Assembly: GCA_934393265.1 (NCBI GenBank)
Contig: CAKRQL010000004.1
Location: 124,001-188,000, forward strand
From: an uncultured Eubacteriales bacterium
GTDB lineage: Bacteria; Bacillota; Clostridia; Oscillospirales; CAG-272
Length of the DNA: 64,000 nucleotides
Direction of reading: 5' to 3'
The notes under the pieces were generated by a model. That model was not told the origin of the DNA. It searched no databases and saw nothing but the letters and a program-made list of their open reading frames with translations. Numbering within the stretch: position 1 is the stretch's first letter; each line of letters starts with the position of its first letter. Below, piece by piece: positions 51,725 to 60,742 of the stretch. The translations under genes and the position numbers were made by a program.

Positions 51725-52785
51725 CAGTTGTCCTGTATACCGTTCTTTCGTTTGATTTCGTCAAGCCGACGCTGCTCTGTAACATCGTCGCGCATTATCG
51801 GCTCATCTTCATTTTTTCCGCCTCCGCTTTGCTCATCCGGATAGTACGGATCTATCATCGTTTCCTTGATTTTGAAATATGCGGCATATACCTTCATGTA
51901 TGCGGCAACGGAGAACAATACAGCGAGAGGCGCGGCAAGAGCAAAGGGAATGAGAATACCGCCCGCCCCGAAGAGAAAGAATATCTCAAATACAAGCATT
52001 ATGATTATACCGAGAAATGCCAAAATATTTCGTTTGAGACCGAGCAGCGCAAATATAAGCGAATTTTTCAGCATCTTGAATACCGAGAGATTGAATGTTA
52101 CCATCTGAACATACATGTAGTAACGCATGAAGAAGTAAAGAAGCGACAGAACAACCGTGCACCAGAAAAGCATGGATGTAAGGAATGTTCCGGTGTTCGT
52201 TATCATGCTGTAAAGATTGAAAGCGAGAAGCGCACATATTCCGGCGTCTATCATTCCGAACGGGAGTGCCTGCTTTATATTCCGCTTCACGGCGTACCAG
52301 AAGTCCGACCACACAAAAACCGGCTCTCCCTTTGCTATATTGCGCAGTATATATGCGGTGCCGACATTTACAGGTCCGAAGGTAAAGAGCGTAAGCGCAC
52401 CTATCCCGTAGAAAATATAAGTAATCACAGTCGGCATATAGACTACGTTCTGCATACCCTGAAGAGAGTATAGCAGCATGCCCGCCGGGTCATTAACTCC
52501 CTCTATCGTGAGAAGTCCGAGTATGTTCTGATAAGCATCATACAGCGGGAGCGTCGTTTCTGTCTTGAAAAATGCAGTCAGCGCGGCGATGAGAAACAGC
52601 ATAGGGAAGTTGCCGAGCACCATGAAGATATTCACGGATACCAGCTTTCCGAAATTGTTGCCCAATGTGAAGAAAAACCTCCGGAGCCCTGTGTCCTTCG
52701 ACAGGTCTTCGGTTTTACTTATTCCTTTTCCGACTCTTTGCGTGTCAAAAAGCCGGAACTTCTTTTTTTCTTTATTTTCTTTCAT
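51724..52785 (-). CDS. YesL-like (DUF624) membrane protein
   Basis: Protein of 353 residues with about six hydrophobic segments. The core FTFGPVNVGTAYILRNIAKGEPVFVWSDFWYAVKRN is the typical DUF624/YesL pattern. It is longer than the usual 210 residues: an N-terminal charged lead of about 45 residues and a charged C-terminal tail of about 60 residues (YPDEQSGGGKNEDEP) are added. Family members are often near sugar transport genes, but none is here. Function unknown. Confidence 0.8.
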   Translation of the reverse strand: MKENKEKKKFRLFDTQRVGKGISKTEDLSKDTGLRRFFFTLGNNFGKLVSVNIFMVLGNFPMLFLIAALTAFFKTETTLPLYDAYQNILGLLTIEGVNDPAGMLLYSLQGMQNVVYMPTVITYIFYGIGALTLFTFGPVNVGTAYILRNIAKGEPVFVWSDFWYAVKRNIKQALPFGMIDAGICALLAFNLYSMITNTGTFLTSMLFWCTVVLSLLYFFMRYYMYVQMVTFNLSVFKMLKNSLIFALLGLKRNILAFLGIIIMLVFEIFFLFGAGGILIPFALAAPLAVLFSVAAYMKVYAAYFKIKETMIDPYYPDEQSGGGKNEDEPIMRDDVTEQRRLDEIKRKNGIQDN

Positions 52786-52965
52786 TTTTTCTCCGTATCT
52801 GTGTTCGGATAACTTACAGTGTAGAGTATATCACATTTTCCGGCGTATTGCAAGAATATTGAAAAAGTTTACTATTTCAGTGCGTTATTCATGGCGATCC
52901 CGCCGCTTTGAGGTATAAGTGTAGTTTCACGGAATATATTTTTTAGTATCAGGAGGATATTTGGT

Positions 52966-54198
52966 ATGAAAAAACAGTATCGCAGAATAATATCGTTTTT
53001 AATGATGTTGATTATTTGTCTTGGTACCGGATTGTCGGTATTTGCAGAAAACGAGCAAAATGGCGCGGCAGAATATCACGGAACGGAAAGCATCCCGACC
53101 TCCGTCAGCGAGGATTATACGGGTGCTGATACTCAGGAGTTTACGGTGTCGGCAAAGGCGGCTTATCTTTGCGAGGCGACGAGCGGACGCATCATCTTTT
53201 CGCAGAACGAGGATGAGCATCTGATACCGGCATCGGTAACAAAGGTCATGACTTTGCTCCTTGTCATGGAGGCAATCGAAGCCGGTAATTTACCGCTTGA
53301 TACAAAGGTGTCCGTGAGCGCGTATGCTGCGTCTATGGGTGGGAGTCAGGTGTTTCTTAAAGAGGGGGAGGAGCTGACGCTCGAGGAAATGCTGAAATGC
53401 GCGGTCATAGCGAGCGCAAACGATGCCTCGGTTGCCCTTGCGGAGTTTGTCGCCGGGAGCGAGAACGCATTCGTCGCCCGTATGAATGAACGGGCAAAAG
53501 AGCTCGGCATGGAGAATACCAATTTTGAAAATGTTACCGGGCTCGATGACACCACCGAAAATCACTATACATCCGCCGAGGACATAGCTATCATGTCGCG
53601 GGAGCTGCTTAAACATAAAAAGATAACCGAATATTCTTCGCTCTGGCAGGACTCGATACGCGACGGTCAGTTCGTGCTTACCAACACAAACCGCCTTGTC
53701 AGGTTTTATTCGGGCTGCGACGGGCTGAAAACGGGCTCGACGGCAAAGGCGGGCTATTGCGTCAGCGCGACGGCAGAGCGCGACGGCATGCGCCTTATAG
53801 CCGTTGTCATGGGCGCAGATACGCGCGATGAGCGGAACAAGATAGCGCGCGAGCTCCTTGACTACGGATTTTCCGGCTATGCGCTTTATACATCGCCGGA
53901 ATCGAGCGGCGGGTCTGTAGCCGTCCGCGGAGGAGTAAAAGACTGCTGCCTCCTCATAAAAAACGGTTTCTCGGTTGTAGTTCCGCGCGCGGATAAAGAC
54001 AAGGTTGAGGTAAAATACACCGTGGACGAATATGTTACCTCTCCCGTAAAGAAGGGCGACAAGCTCGGAAAAGCCGAGTATTTCATAGGAGAGACGAAGC
54101 TTGGAGAATCTGATATAGTAGCGGCAGAGGATGTTCTGCGCATGGAATTTTCCGAGATGTGGCTCAGAATGCTTAGGCGTGTTATAAGCGGAAAATAA
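52966..54198 (+). CDS. dacF: D-alanyl-D-alanine carboxypeptidase (DacF/DacA type)
   Basis: Low-molecular-mass penicillin-binding protein of 410 residues that trims pentapeptides in peptidoglycan. A signal peptide covers about 1-28. The catalytic triad motifs are SVTK (nucleophile Ser90, Lys93), SAN (150-152) and KTGS near 249. The C-terminal PBP5-like domain (about 300-385) and an amphipathic end (EMWLRMLRRVIS) serve membrane attachment. It could be DacF (spore cortex) or DacA (vegetative); spoIIA genes that normally follow dacF are not here, so the choice is uncertain. Confidence 0.9.
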   Translation: MKKQYRRIISFLMMLIICLGTGLSVFAENEQNGAAEYHGTESIPTSVSEDYTGADTQEFTVSAKAAYLCEATSGRIIFSQNEDEHLIPASVTKVMTLLLVMEAIEAGNLPLDTKVSVSAYAASMGGSQVFLKEGEELTLEEMLKCAVIASANDASVALAEFVAGSENAFVARMNERAKELGMENTNFENVTGLDDTTENHYTSAEDIAIMSRELLKHKKITEYSSLWQDSIRDGQFVLTNTNRLVRFYSGCDGLKTGSTAKAGYCVSATAERDGMRLIAVVMGADTRDERNKIARELLDYGFSGYALYTSPESSGGSVAVRGGVKDCCLLIKNGFSVVVPRADKDKVEVKYTVDEYVTSPVKKGDKLGKAEYFIGETKLGESDIVAAEDVLRMEFSEMWLRMLRRVISGK

Positions 54199-54234
54199 AC
54201 TTGATTTTAATTCGCCCAAAACTGTTTTTCCCTC

Positions 54235-54263
54235 TTGCAATATCCGTTCTTTTGGGGTATAAT
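54235..54263 (+). promoter_or_regulatory. Promoter of pgi
   Basis: TTGCAA (54235-54240), 17 bp, TATAAT (54258-54263), then AGGAGGGA before ATG 54297. Confidence 0.75.
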
Positions 54264-54296
54264 ATTTTCGATGAATGCGATTAGGAGGGAACACAC

Positions 54297-55637
54297 ATGT
54301 CGCTGAATATAAAGGAAACATTCATAAAGAATTTTGTATCTGACGGAGAAATAAACTGTATAGCAAGAGAGGCGTCCTCTGCATTTGACCTTGTCAGGAG
54401 CAGAGATGGCGCAGGTGCGGATTTTCTCGGCTGGGTTGACCTCCCGGTAAACTATGATAAAGAAGAGTTCGCACGTATTAAAAGTGCCGCAAAGAGAATA
54501 CAGAAGTTATGTGATGTTCTTGTCGTTATCGGTATAGGCGGCTCATATCTCGGAGCGCGCGCGGCAATAGAGTTTGTAAAAAGCCCGCTTTACAATAACC
54601 TGAAAAAAGACACGCCTGACATCTATTTTGCCGGAAACAATATATCTACCACCGCGTTGACGGAGCTTCTGTCTATCTGTGAGGGACGCGATATCTGTGT
54701 AAATGTCATCTCAAAATCAGGCACAACAACAGAGCCTGCCGTGGCTTTCCGCGTGTTCAAGACACTTCTGACGAAGAAGTACGGAAAAGAAGGCGCGCGA
54801 GCGCGCATATTCGTAACGACCGATCGCGCGAAAGGGACGCTCAAAAAGTTCTCTGACGAGGCGGGTTATGAGACCTTTGTCGTTCCGGATGACGTCGGAG
54901 GAAGATATTCGGTTCTTACAGCAGTGGGACTGCTTCCGGTCGCGGCTGCCGGTATTGATATCGATGCGATGATGAGAGGCGCCGCCGATGCGAGAGAGGA
55001 GTATTCCGACACGTCGCTCGTAAAGAATGCGGCTGTCCGATATGCCGCGCTGCGCAATATCCTGTACAGAAAAGGCAAGAGCTGTGAGATACTTGTCGGA
55101 TATGAACCTTATATGCTCATGCTCAACGAGTGGTGGAAGCAGCTGTTCGGAGAGAGCGAGGGCAAGGATAACAAGGGCATACTCCCTGCTTCGGTAGTAT
55201 TTTCAACCGACCTTCATTCGCTCGGTCAGTATATTCAGGACGGAAGGAGAGACCTCTTCGAGACCGTTGTGTCAATAGAAAATCCGGGAGTGGAATTTGT
55301 GATACCGAACGACCCGGATAATGTCGATGGTCTGAATTTCATCTCCGGAAAAACTCTTGACTACGTGAATAAAAAGGCAATGGCGGCGACGCTCGCGGCA
55401 CACAATGACGGTGGCGTTCCCAATATTCTGATAGAGCTTCCGGACAGGACGGCTTATACATTCGGATTTGCGGTTTACTTCTTTGAGCTCGCCTGCGCGG
55501 TTTCCGGATATATGCTCGGCGTCAATCCGTTCAATCAGCCCGGTGTTGAGGCATATAAAAAGAATATGTTCGCCCTCCTCGGCAAGCCCGGGTATGAAAA
55601 TATGAAAGAAGAGCTTGAAAAAAGAATTTACGGGTAA
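54297..55637 (+). CDS. pgi: Glucose-6-phosphate isomerase
   Basis: Glycolytic enzyme of 446 residues, the short form of Bacillota. GIGGSYLGARAAIEF is the first phosphate-binding part, ISKSGTTTEPAVAFR the sugar-phosphate loop, and GGRYSVLTAVGLLPVA the P-G-I signature. ESEGKDNKGILP contains the base catalyst Glu. The C-terminal signature is GVEAYKKNMFALLG. Single gene with its own promoter. It links the glycogen-derived glucose-6-phosphate to glycolysis. Confidence 0.97.
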   Translation: MSLNIKETFIKNFVSDGEINCIAREASSAFDLVRSRDGAGADFLGWVDLPVNYDKEEFARIKSAAKRIQKLCDVLVVIGIGGSYLGARAAIEFVKSPLYNNLKKDTPDIYFAGNNISTTALTELLSICEGRDICVNVISKSGTTTEPAVAFRVFKTLLTKKYGKEGARARIFVTTDRAKGTLKKFSDEAGYETFVVPDDVGGRYSVLTAVGLLPVAAAGIDIDAMMRGAADAREEYSDTSLVKNAAVRYAALRNILYRKGKSCEILVGYEPYMLMLNEWWKQLFGESEGKDNKGILPASVVFSTDLHSLGQYIQDGRRDLFETVVSIENPGVEFVIPNDPDNVDGLNFISGKTLDYVNKKAMAATLAAHNDGGVPNILIELPDRTAYTFGFAVYFFELACAVSGYMLGVNPFNQPGVEAYKKNMFALLGKPGYENMKEELEKRIYG

Positions 55638-55675
55638 ATTTTCCCCATAGAGCAACGGAAAAATAAAATTTGCTA

Positions 55676-55704
55676 TTGATTTTTCCGTTCTCATATTGTA
55701 AAAT
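55676..55704 (+). promoter_or_regulatory. Promoter of the small P-loop gene
   Basis: TTGATT (55676-55681), 17 bp, TAAAAT (55699-55704), then CGGAGG before ATG 55746. Confidence 0.65.
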
Positions 55705-55745
55705 ATAAGTGAAAGAAAAAAATCCCGAAACGGAGGAAATCTCAC

Positions 55746-56147
55746 ATGATTAAAATTTTCATAGGTGGCAAAGGCTCCGGCAAGACAAAGACTCTTGTTG
55801 ATCTCGTAAATGCGGCGGCAGATACTTCTGACGGCTCCGTAATATGTATTGAAAAGGGAGATAAGCTCACCCACACGGTTACATATAAGGCAAGGCTTAT
55901 CGACACTGATGTTTACGCTGTTGAAGATGCACAGACTCTTTACGGCTTCCTCGCTGGCATCCTCGCGTCCAATAACGACATCACCGATATTTTCGTTGAC
56001 TCCGCGCTGAAGATCTGCGGAAACAATACCATGGCGTTTGGCGCGATGCTTCCTCAGCTCGAGAAGCTCACAGAGAATGTAAATCTTGTGATGACCGCGT
56101 CGATCCCGGTTGATGAATGTCCCGGCTCGATAAAGAGATATGTCTGA
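55746..56147 (+). CDS. Small P-loop protein of unknown function
   Basis: Protein of 133 residues with Walker A GGKGSGKT (7-14) and a Walker-B-like strand ITDIFVDSA near residue 80, then a sensor-like strand NLVMTASIP. It holds only the core of a P-loop NTPase, without an obvious partner domain. Relatives in Clostridia are often labelled as PilT-like, but no secretion or pilus gene is near, so that name says little. It has its own promoter and terminator. I do not assign a role. Confidence 0.8.
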   Translation: MIKIFIGGKGSGKTKTLVDLVNAAADTSDGSVICIEKGDKLTHTVTYKARLIDTDVYAVEDAQTLYGFLAGILASNNDITDIFVDSALKICGNNTMAFGAMLPQLEKLTENVNLVMTASIPVDECPGSIKRYV

Positions 56148-56176
56148 TTTTCCGGCATAGTATTCCGAAATAACAT

Positions 56177-56219
56177 AAAGGCTGTATTGCGGTTTTTACG
56201 CCGACGGTACAGCCTTTTT
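56177..56219 (+). terminator. Intrinsic terminator after the P-loop gene
   Basis: AAAGGCTGTA / TACAGCCTTT stem (56177-56186 and 56208-56217), loop of 21 bases with a small inner hairpin, then TT. Confidence 0.8.
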
Positions 56220-56327
56220 CTTTAACCTTTTTCCCCCAAAGTCATAGAATGGTATTGAGCCGGAAAAAGCCGGCTCCAAATTCTGATTGTTTTATGCACA
56301 AAGTGCGTAATTCGAGGGAGAAGTATA

Positions 56328-57185
56328 ATGCCAGAAAACAGAAATGTACCGCTCGGCTTTTCGCCTGACGGCAGGGGGACGGTGTGCATAGACACTCACC
56401 GCGTGCTCGATTGCTGTCGTGACCGCGATTGCTTTGAGGATACGCGCGTATACCTTACGGATTTCGGCGAGCAGACACTCGCATCTGCCACCAGCGTGCG
56501 GACCCGCAGTGCGGAACTGCTTTGGGCTTATGTCGGTGTTGATGAGGTTCCGTTCAATCGCGGCTTCTATCAGGTCACTGTCCGCTACTATATACTTGTA
56601 GAGTGCGAGGCGTGCCTTGGAATAGGCAGGAGCCAGAACTTCACCGGAATTGCGGTCGTCGAGAAGGATGTTATCCTTTACGGCGGAGAAGGGCAGACTG
56701 TTTCGTTCAGCTCCGCTCCGCAGAACAACTACTGCAATATAGGCAATTTCAATACCAGAGCAACGAATGATCCCATTGCATATGTCGAGACGGTTGAACC
56801 CGTAGTTCTTAACACGAAGGTTGTTGAGCCGGGATGCTGCAAGTGTCCGGTAAATGAGACCGCCGAGATACCCGAGAATATTCGTGCAAGAGTAAATGGA
56901 GACCTTCGCTTCATCACCGATGGACCGAGGCTCTACATCTCTTTCGGAGTGTTCTCCGTAATCAAAATAGTCCGTCCCGCACAGCTCCTCGTTCAGGCTA
57001 CCGACTACTCGGTACCGGATAAGGAATGCGTACCTGCGGGAAGCGACGATAACCCCTGCGCTCTCTTCAAAAACATGGCTTTCCCGGTAAACCAGTTCCG
57101 TGCGACGGTAGGACAGCCGCCGGAGCCTCCGCGGCGCCCCGGTTGCGGCTGCGGCGGGAGAGACGACGGTCCCCGCAGAGACTGA
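56328..57185 (+). CDS. Conserved Cys-rich clostridial protein, unknown function
   Basis: Soluble protein of 285 residues without signal peptide or TM, rich in Cys. The N-terminus VCIDTHRVLDCCRDRDCFED is a pattern I know from hypothetical proteins conserved in spore-forming Clostridia. A middle pair (VECEACLGIG) and PGCCKCPVNE follow, and the C-terminus is low-complexity Pro/Arg/Gly with GCGCGGRDD. Beta-rich repeats between suggest a structural role. A spore coat or exosporium part is possible because of the Cys content and the host lifestyle, but nothing here proves it. It begins after GAGGGAGAAG and ends before a strong terminator. Confidence 0.78.
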   Translation: MPENRNVPLGFSPDGRGTVCIDTHRVLDCCRDRDCFEDTRVYLTDFGEQTLASATSVRTRSAELLWAYVGVDEVPFNRGFYQVTVRYYILVECEACLGIGRSQNFTGIAVVEKDVILYGGEGQTVSFSSAPQNNYCNIGNFNTRATNDPIAYVETVEPVVLNTKVVEPGCCKCPVNETAEIPENIRARVNGDLRFITDGPRLYISFGVFSVIKIVRPAQLLVQATDYSVPDKECVPAGSDDNPCALFKNMAFPVNQFRATVGQPPEPPRRPGCGCGGRDDGPRRD

Positions 57186-57231
57186 CAGGACAAAAAAGTA
57201 ATATCGCCGGCGCGATCGTTGGCGTGAAGGA

Positions 57232-57269
57232 AAAAGCGCTTGCCGTTGTTATATACGGCAGGCGCTTTT
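57232..57269. terminator. Bidirectional terminator
   Basis: AAAAGCGCTTGCCGT (57232-57246) / ACGGCAGGCGCTTTT (57255-57269) stem with one G-T type mismatch, between two convergent genes. Confidence 0.9.
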
Positions 57270-57288
57270 CTTTTATTCTTCATTATCT

Positions 57289-58074
57289 TCACTGCTTATT
57301 TTTGAAATTCTGACGCATTATCTCGTATGCAAACATCGTAGTTGCGGAGGCAGCAGATAGGGAAGCGTGGAAATTTCGTGCATAGTTTATCCTCACCTTC
57401 ATGTCAGCGAGGTTGAGCAGGGCGCGCGATATTCCGCGACGCTCTCCGCCGATAACAAGCAGGAGCGGGCAGGGGAGAGCGCACGAGCCGAGCGTGTTGT
57501 CGGTATCCTCATCGGCAAAAACCGTGAAATACCCGTGCTCTTTGAAATACCCGACCGTGTCGGTTGCGTCATCGGTAAACATCGGTATGAGCTCCGACGC
57601 ACCGGCAGAGGAGCGGCAAACTACGCCCGCCGCGCTCATCCAGTTGCGCTCCGGGAGGATTATTCCGTCGCATCCGCAGGCGTAAAGAGAGCGGATGGCG
57701 TATCCGAAATTGTATGGATCCTCAACCCCCTGCAGCATTGTATAAAATCCGCCGTCCCTTGGCGCGGGAAGGGAAGTGAGACGTGGAACTGTCCTGTCTG
57801 TGCAAATGGCAACTATCCCGCCGTGCGAGCTTCCGACGGTGATTTTATTGAAGTCATCTTCTGATTTCTCGGTAAGACTAAAACCGTATTTTCCGGATAC
57901 TGCCGCAAGATAACCGAGTTCTTTTACAATTTTACTCTTTTTGCTTCTGTCGTATAAGACGTTCGTGATACGTCTGTCGCTGATTTTGTTATCTATTGCG
58001 GAGATCACCGCCCGTATTGAAGTCATTCCTTCAAATACGGCGGAGGTTTCAAATTTTATTTCCTCTTTTATCAT
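57289..58074 (-). CDS. SpoU/TrmH-family RNA 2'-O-methyltransferase
   Basis: SPOUT-class enzyme of 261 residues. The three family motifs are present: motif 1 QGVEDPYNFGYAIRSL, motif 2 VIGGERRGISRALL and motif 3 VRINYARNFHASLSAASA, which form the knotted SAM site. The N-terminal L30e-like substrate domain is about 1-100. In motif 3 the usual IPM is INY, a change worth noting. Likely targets are 23S rRNA (RlmB type) or tRNA; I cannot decide. It is divergent from spoIIID. Confidence 0.88.
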   Translation of the reverse strand: MIKEEIKFETSAVFEGMTSIRAVISAIDNKISDRRITNVLYDRSKKSKIVKELGYLAAVSGKYGFSLTEKSEDDFNKITVGSSHGGIVAICTDRTVPRLTSLPAPRDGGFYTMLQGVEDPYNFGYAIRSLYACGCDGIILPERNWMSAAGVVCRSSAGASELIPMFTDDATDTVGYFKEHGYFTVFADEDTDNTLGSCALPCPLLLVIGGERRGISRALLNLADMKVRINYARNFHASLSAASATTMFAYEIMRQNFKNKQ

Positions 58075-58134
58075 AATTTGTCTGACCTTTCATATATTTC
58101 AATAAGAGCGAAAGATACCGGGAGTGTAATTAAC

Positions 58135-58410
58135 ATGAGGGAGTGCTTTGAGATAGACAGATGCGAGGTTTTCGCAGGATATATAATTGATACCGGCGCC
58201 ACCGTGCGGGCGTGCGCTGCTCACTTCGGTATCAGTAAAAGCACAGTACATAAGGATGTGACATCGAAGCTCAGATACATAAACCCGCCTCTGTATAAAC
58301 AGGTTAAAGAGATATTGGACATCAATAAATCCGAGCGCCATATACGGGGCGGGGAAGCAACGAGAAAAAAATATCTCGGAAAGCACAGAAAGAATATGTA
58401 TAGGGAATAG
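58135..58410 (+). CDS. spoIIID: Sporulation transcription factor SpoIIID
   Basis: Mother-cell regulator of sigma-E-dependent genes; 91 residues. The helix-turn-helix reads TVRACAAHFGISKSTVHKDVTSKL, and the C-terminal RHIRGGEATRKKY basic tail that binds the flanking DNA is kept. ATG 58135 gives the family length with a GGGAG ribosome-binding site; the frame opens further upstream to 58078 without family match. A free-standing gene, without the usual mreB or spoIIQ neighbours. A sigma-E promoter was not clear to me. Confidence 0.95.
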   Translation: MRECFEIDRCEVFAGYIIDTGATVRACAAHFGISKSTVHKDVTSKLRYINPPLYKQVKEILDINKSERHIRGGEATRKKYLGKHRKNMYRE

Positions 58411-59079
58411 CGGCTTTGCGACTTTTCGTTCCGCCAATAAGTATACTACATAACGGAGCTGTTTTCAAGCCCCGAAAGCTTCAATTATGCAACCTCCCCC
58501 CCGCTCATTTCTGCGCGCCATCCTCTCGGGGGAAGTGTATCAGCCATATTATCAGTATAGTAACCATTATACAAAATGAAAATTTTGTATAATGGGGAAA
58601 GGTGGAAAGCGGTGTTTTCTGCCGTTTTATTGCTCCGAATGGAGGCTACATTGCTTAAAGGCTTTTCTTTTCGTTAGTTTCTTTTCGTATGCCTGCGGGC
58701 ATGGGGTCTATACGCTCCGCGCTGGCTCAGGGGTGCAGACAGAGGTCTGCGCCCGTTTTCTTATTGTGCGTTTCGTTTTTCGCTGTCAACCGCCGTTCAG
58801 TCCGCTATCCCTCGGTGAGGTCGTTTCGGAAAAAATCACGCGAACAAAGGTTCCTCAGCGTTTCGATAATATTATTTTGTATGTATATCCGCCCGAAAAA
58901 ATGCAGCCATAATAACGGGCAAATTATCACGGCATACGGATGCCGACGGTTAGCGAGAATAGGGAGGTCAGAATTAAAAACAACTCATAGTAAATATTAT
59001 TTTAGTAAGACGACAATTCCCTGCCCTTGCCGTTTCTTTGAGATTTTCAGAATTCCCTTCCCTGTCGACATATCGGCAT
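58411..59079. other. Gene-poor stretch with two hairpins
   Basis: Between spoIIID and the lysC terminator I see no gene I can support. Open frames of 106 and 130 codons (from 58592 and 58689) have odd composition (many Cys, Arg, Phe), no ribosome-binding site and no family match. The region holds a perfect hairpin at 58564-58595 and a terminator-like hairpin at 58731-58754 (GGGTGCAGAC / GTCTGCGCCC, then TTTTCTT). It may hold an RNA gene or repeat copy. Confidence 0.5.
58564..58595. repeat. Perfect 14 bp inverted repeat with GAAA loop
   Basis: CCATTATACAAAAT (58564-58577), loop GAAA (58578-58581) and ATTTTGTATAATGG (58582-58595). GAAA is a GNRA-type tetraloop, so as RNA it would be very stable. 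There is no T tract after it. Confidence 0.9.
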
Positions 59080-59119
59080 AAAAAGAACATCGCAGAAAGC
59101 TGAGGCTCTCCGCGATGTT
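59080..59119 (-). terminator. Intrinsic terminator after lysC
   Basis: On the minus strand AACATCGC pairs with GCGATGTT (59119-59112 with 59093-59086) around an imperfect inner stem, followed by CTTTTT. Confidence 0.75.
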
Positions 59120-59267
59120 TGTAATCTTCGTGGCAGTCCAAAACAAAATTATTTATTTTGGAAGGAAATCCCCCGATTTCCCTTGCCGTGAAACATTATA
59201 ATACATTATTCGGGCGTTGTCAATAGTATTTTGAGAAAAAATTCGTTTTTTGTATATTTTTTATTCA

Positions 59268-60584
59268 TTAACTATCTACAAATTCGCTATATATGGCATT
59301 GAGAGCCTGACTGTAATCGTTTGAATCCACGCCGATTATTATATTCAGCTCGCATGACCCCTGATCAATCATACGGATATTCACGCCGGCATTTGCAAGA
59401 GACGTAAAGATGCGCGCAGCAGTTCCCTTCGCTTTTATCATTCCTCTGCCCACCACAGCTATGAGAGCGAGATTTTCTTCTACAAAGATGTTATCAGGGT
59501 TCACCGCCTTGCATATTCCCGCCATGATATCAGCACGCTTTTCCGCGAGTTCTTTTGTTGAGATAACAACCGTCATCGTATCTATTCCTGACGGAAAATG
59601 CTCAAATGAAACTCCGTTTTCCTCTATCACCTGAAGAACGCGCCTGCCGAATCCGAGCTCAGAGTTCATCATATCCTTCTCTATTGTGATCGTCGAAAAT
59701 CCGGTTTTGCCTGCTATTCCGGTTATCGTATACTTGCTGCTTTCCTCGCACGCAGGCAAAATAAACGTCCCGCGGTCCTCCGGCGAATTAGTATTCTTGA
59801 TGTTGATAGGTATTTTTGAATATCTTACGGGGAATATCGACTCCTCGTGCAAAACCGTCGCCCCCATATATGAGAGCTCACGCAGCTCCTTGTATGTTAT
59901 TGTATCTATAACTCTCGGGTTTTGTATATACCGCGGATCCGCCATAAGAAAGCCGGAGACATCCGTCCAGTTTTCGTAAAGTGTGGCGCCCGCCGCCCGC
60001 GCTACAATAGAGCCGGTAATATCAGAGCCACCGCGCGAAAAGGTCTTTATTGTGCCGTTAGGCATCGAGCCGTAAAAACCGGGTATAACCGCATATTCAT
60101 GATTTGAGAGACATTCGCGCAGTACATCATTTGTTTTTTCGGAATCCAGTGATCCGTCATCCTTGAAAAAGATAACCTTTTTGGCGTCTATAAAATCAAA
60201 GCCAAGATATTTTGCGAGTATCAGCGAGTTGAGATATTCCCCTCTTGAGGCTACATAATCGCGCCCGGAGTTGTGCATGACGGACAGCTTTATTTTTTCA
60301 AAAACGTCGTCAAGACTCAACGAAAGCTCAAGCTCTCTGATTATATCGTTATACCTCGACTTTATTGCATTGAAAATATCAGATATATCGACATCGGCGC
60401 AGGCAAGCTCATAGCATTTGTAGAGCATGTCAGTAATCTTCGCGTCCCCGGGGCTCCTCTTTCCCGGTGCGGAGGCTACTATATATCTGCGCTCCGGCTC
60501 GGATTTTATTATCTTTGCAACCGCGCAAAAATGCGCCGCGTCAGCCAACGAGGAGCCGCCGAATTTCAAAACCTTGAGACTCAT
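59268..60584 (-). CDS. lysC: Aspartate kinase
   Basis: First enzyme of the aspartate family pathway (Lys, Thr, Met, diaminopimelate); 438 residues. LKVLKFGGSSLADA is the kinase N-terminus, and GFYGSM with FSRGGSDITGS the nucleotide/substrate site. Two ACT domains occupy about 300-438 (FSTITIEKDMMNS; IRMIDQGSCELNIIIGV), so feedback control is expected. It is monofunctional. The leader is only about 30 bases, which excludes a lysine riboswitch. The diaminopimelate branch also serves spore dipicolinate. Confidence 0.95.
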   Translation of the reverse strand: MSLKVLKFGGSSLADAAHFCAVAKIIKSEPERRYIVASAPGKRSPGDAKITDMLYKCYELACADVDISDIFNAIKSRYNDIIRELELSLSLDDVFEKIKLSVMHNSGRDYVASRGEYLNSLILAKYLGFDFIDAKKVIFFKDDGSLDSEKTNDVLRECLSNHEYAVIPGFYGSMPNGTIKTFSRGGSDITGSIVARAAGATLYENWTDVSGFLMADPRYIQNPRVIDTITYKELRELSYMGATVLHEESIFPVRYSKIPINIKNTNSPEDRGTFILPACEESSKYTITGIAGKTGFSTITIEKDMMNSELGFGRRVLQVIEENGVSFEHFPSGIDTMTVVISTKELAEKRADIMAGICKAVNPDNIFVEENLALIAVVGRGMIKAKGTAARIFTSLANAGVNIRMIDQGSCELNIIIGVDSNDYSQALNAIYSEFVDS

Positions 60585-60612
60585 ATTAAAACTCCGTAAA
60601 CTGTTTTATATA

Positions 60613-60641
60613 ATTATATGTAGATTTTCTCCGTTTGTCAA
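60613..60641 (-). promoter_or_regulatory. Promoter of lysC
   Basis: Perfect TTGACA (60641-60636), 17 bp, TATAAT (60618-60613) on the minus strand; GGAG precedes ATG 60584. Confidence 0.8.
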
Positions 60642-60700
60642 TACATCAGGCGATGATAGGCAAAATATTGACCTCATGACAAAAAACTGCCTGAAATGTA

Positions 60701-60729
60701 TTGACTTTTCGATTTTTGTTTGCTATAAT
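60701..60729 (+). promoter_or_regulatory. Promoter of tRNA-Ser
   Basis: TTGACT (60701-60706), 17 bp, TATAAT (60724-60729), 14 bp before the tRNA. Confidence 0.8.
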
Positions 60730-60742
60730 ATAGAAGTCGCGT

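Noticed and set aside
58592..59081. Two overlapping frames of 106 and 130 codons after spoIIID
   Set aside because: Composition is unlike the neighbouring genes, there is no ribosome-binding site and they cross hairpins; I treat the stretch as non-coding.
60585..60641. Lysine riboswitch before lysC
   Set aside because: The promoter leaves a leader of only about 30 bases, too short for the aptamer.
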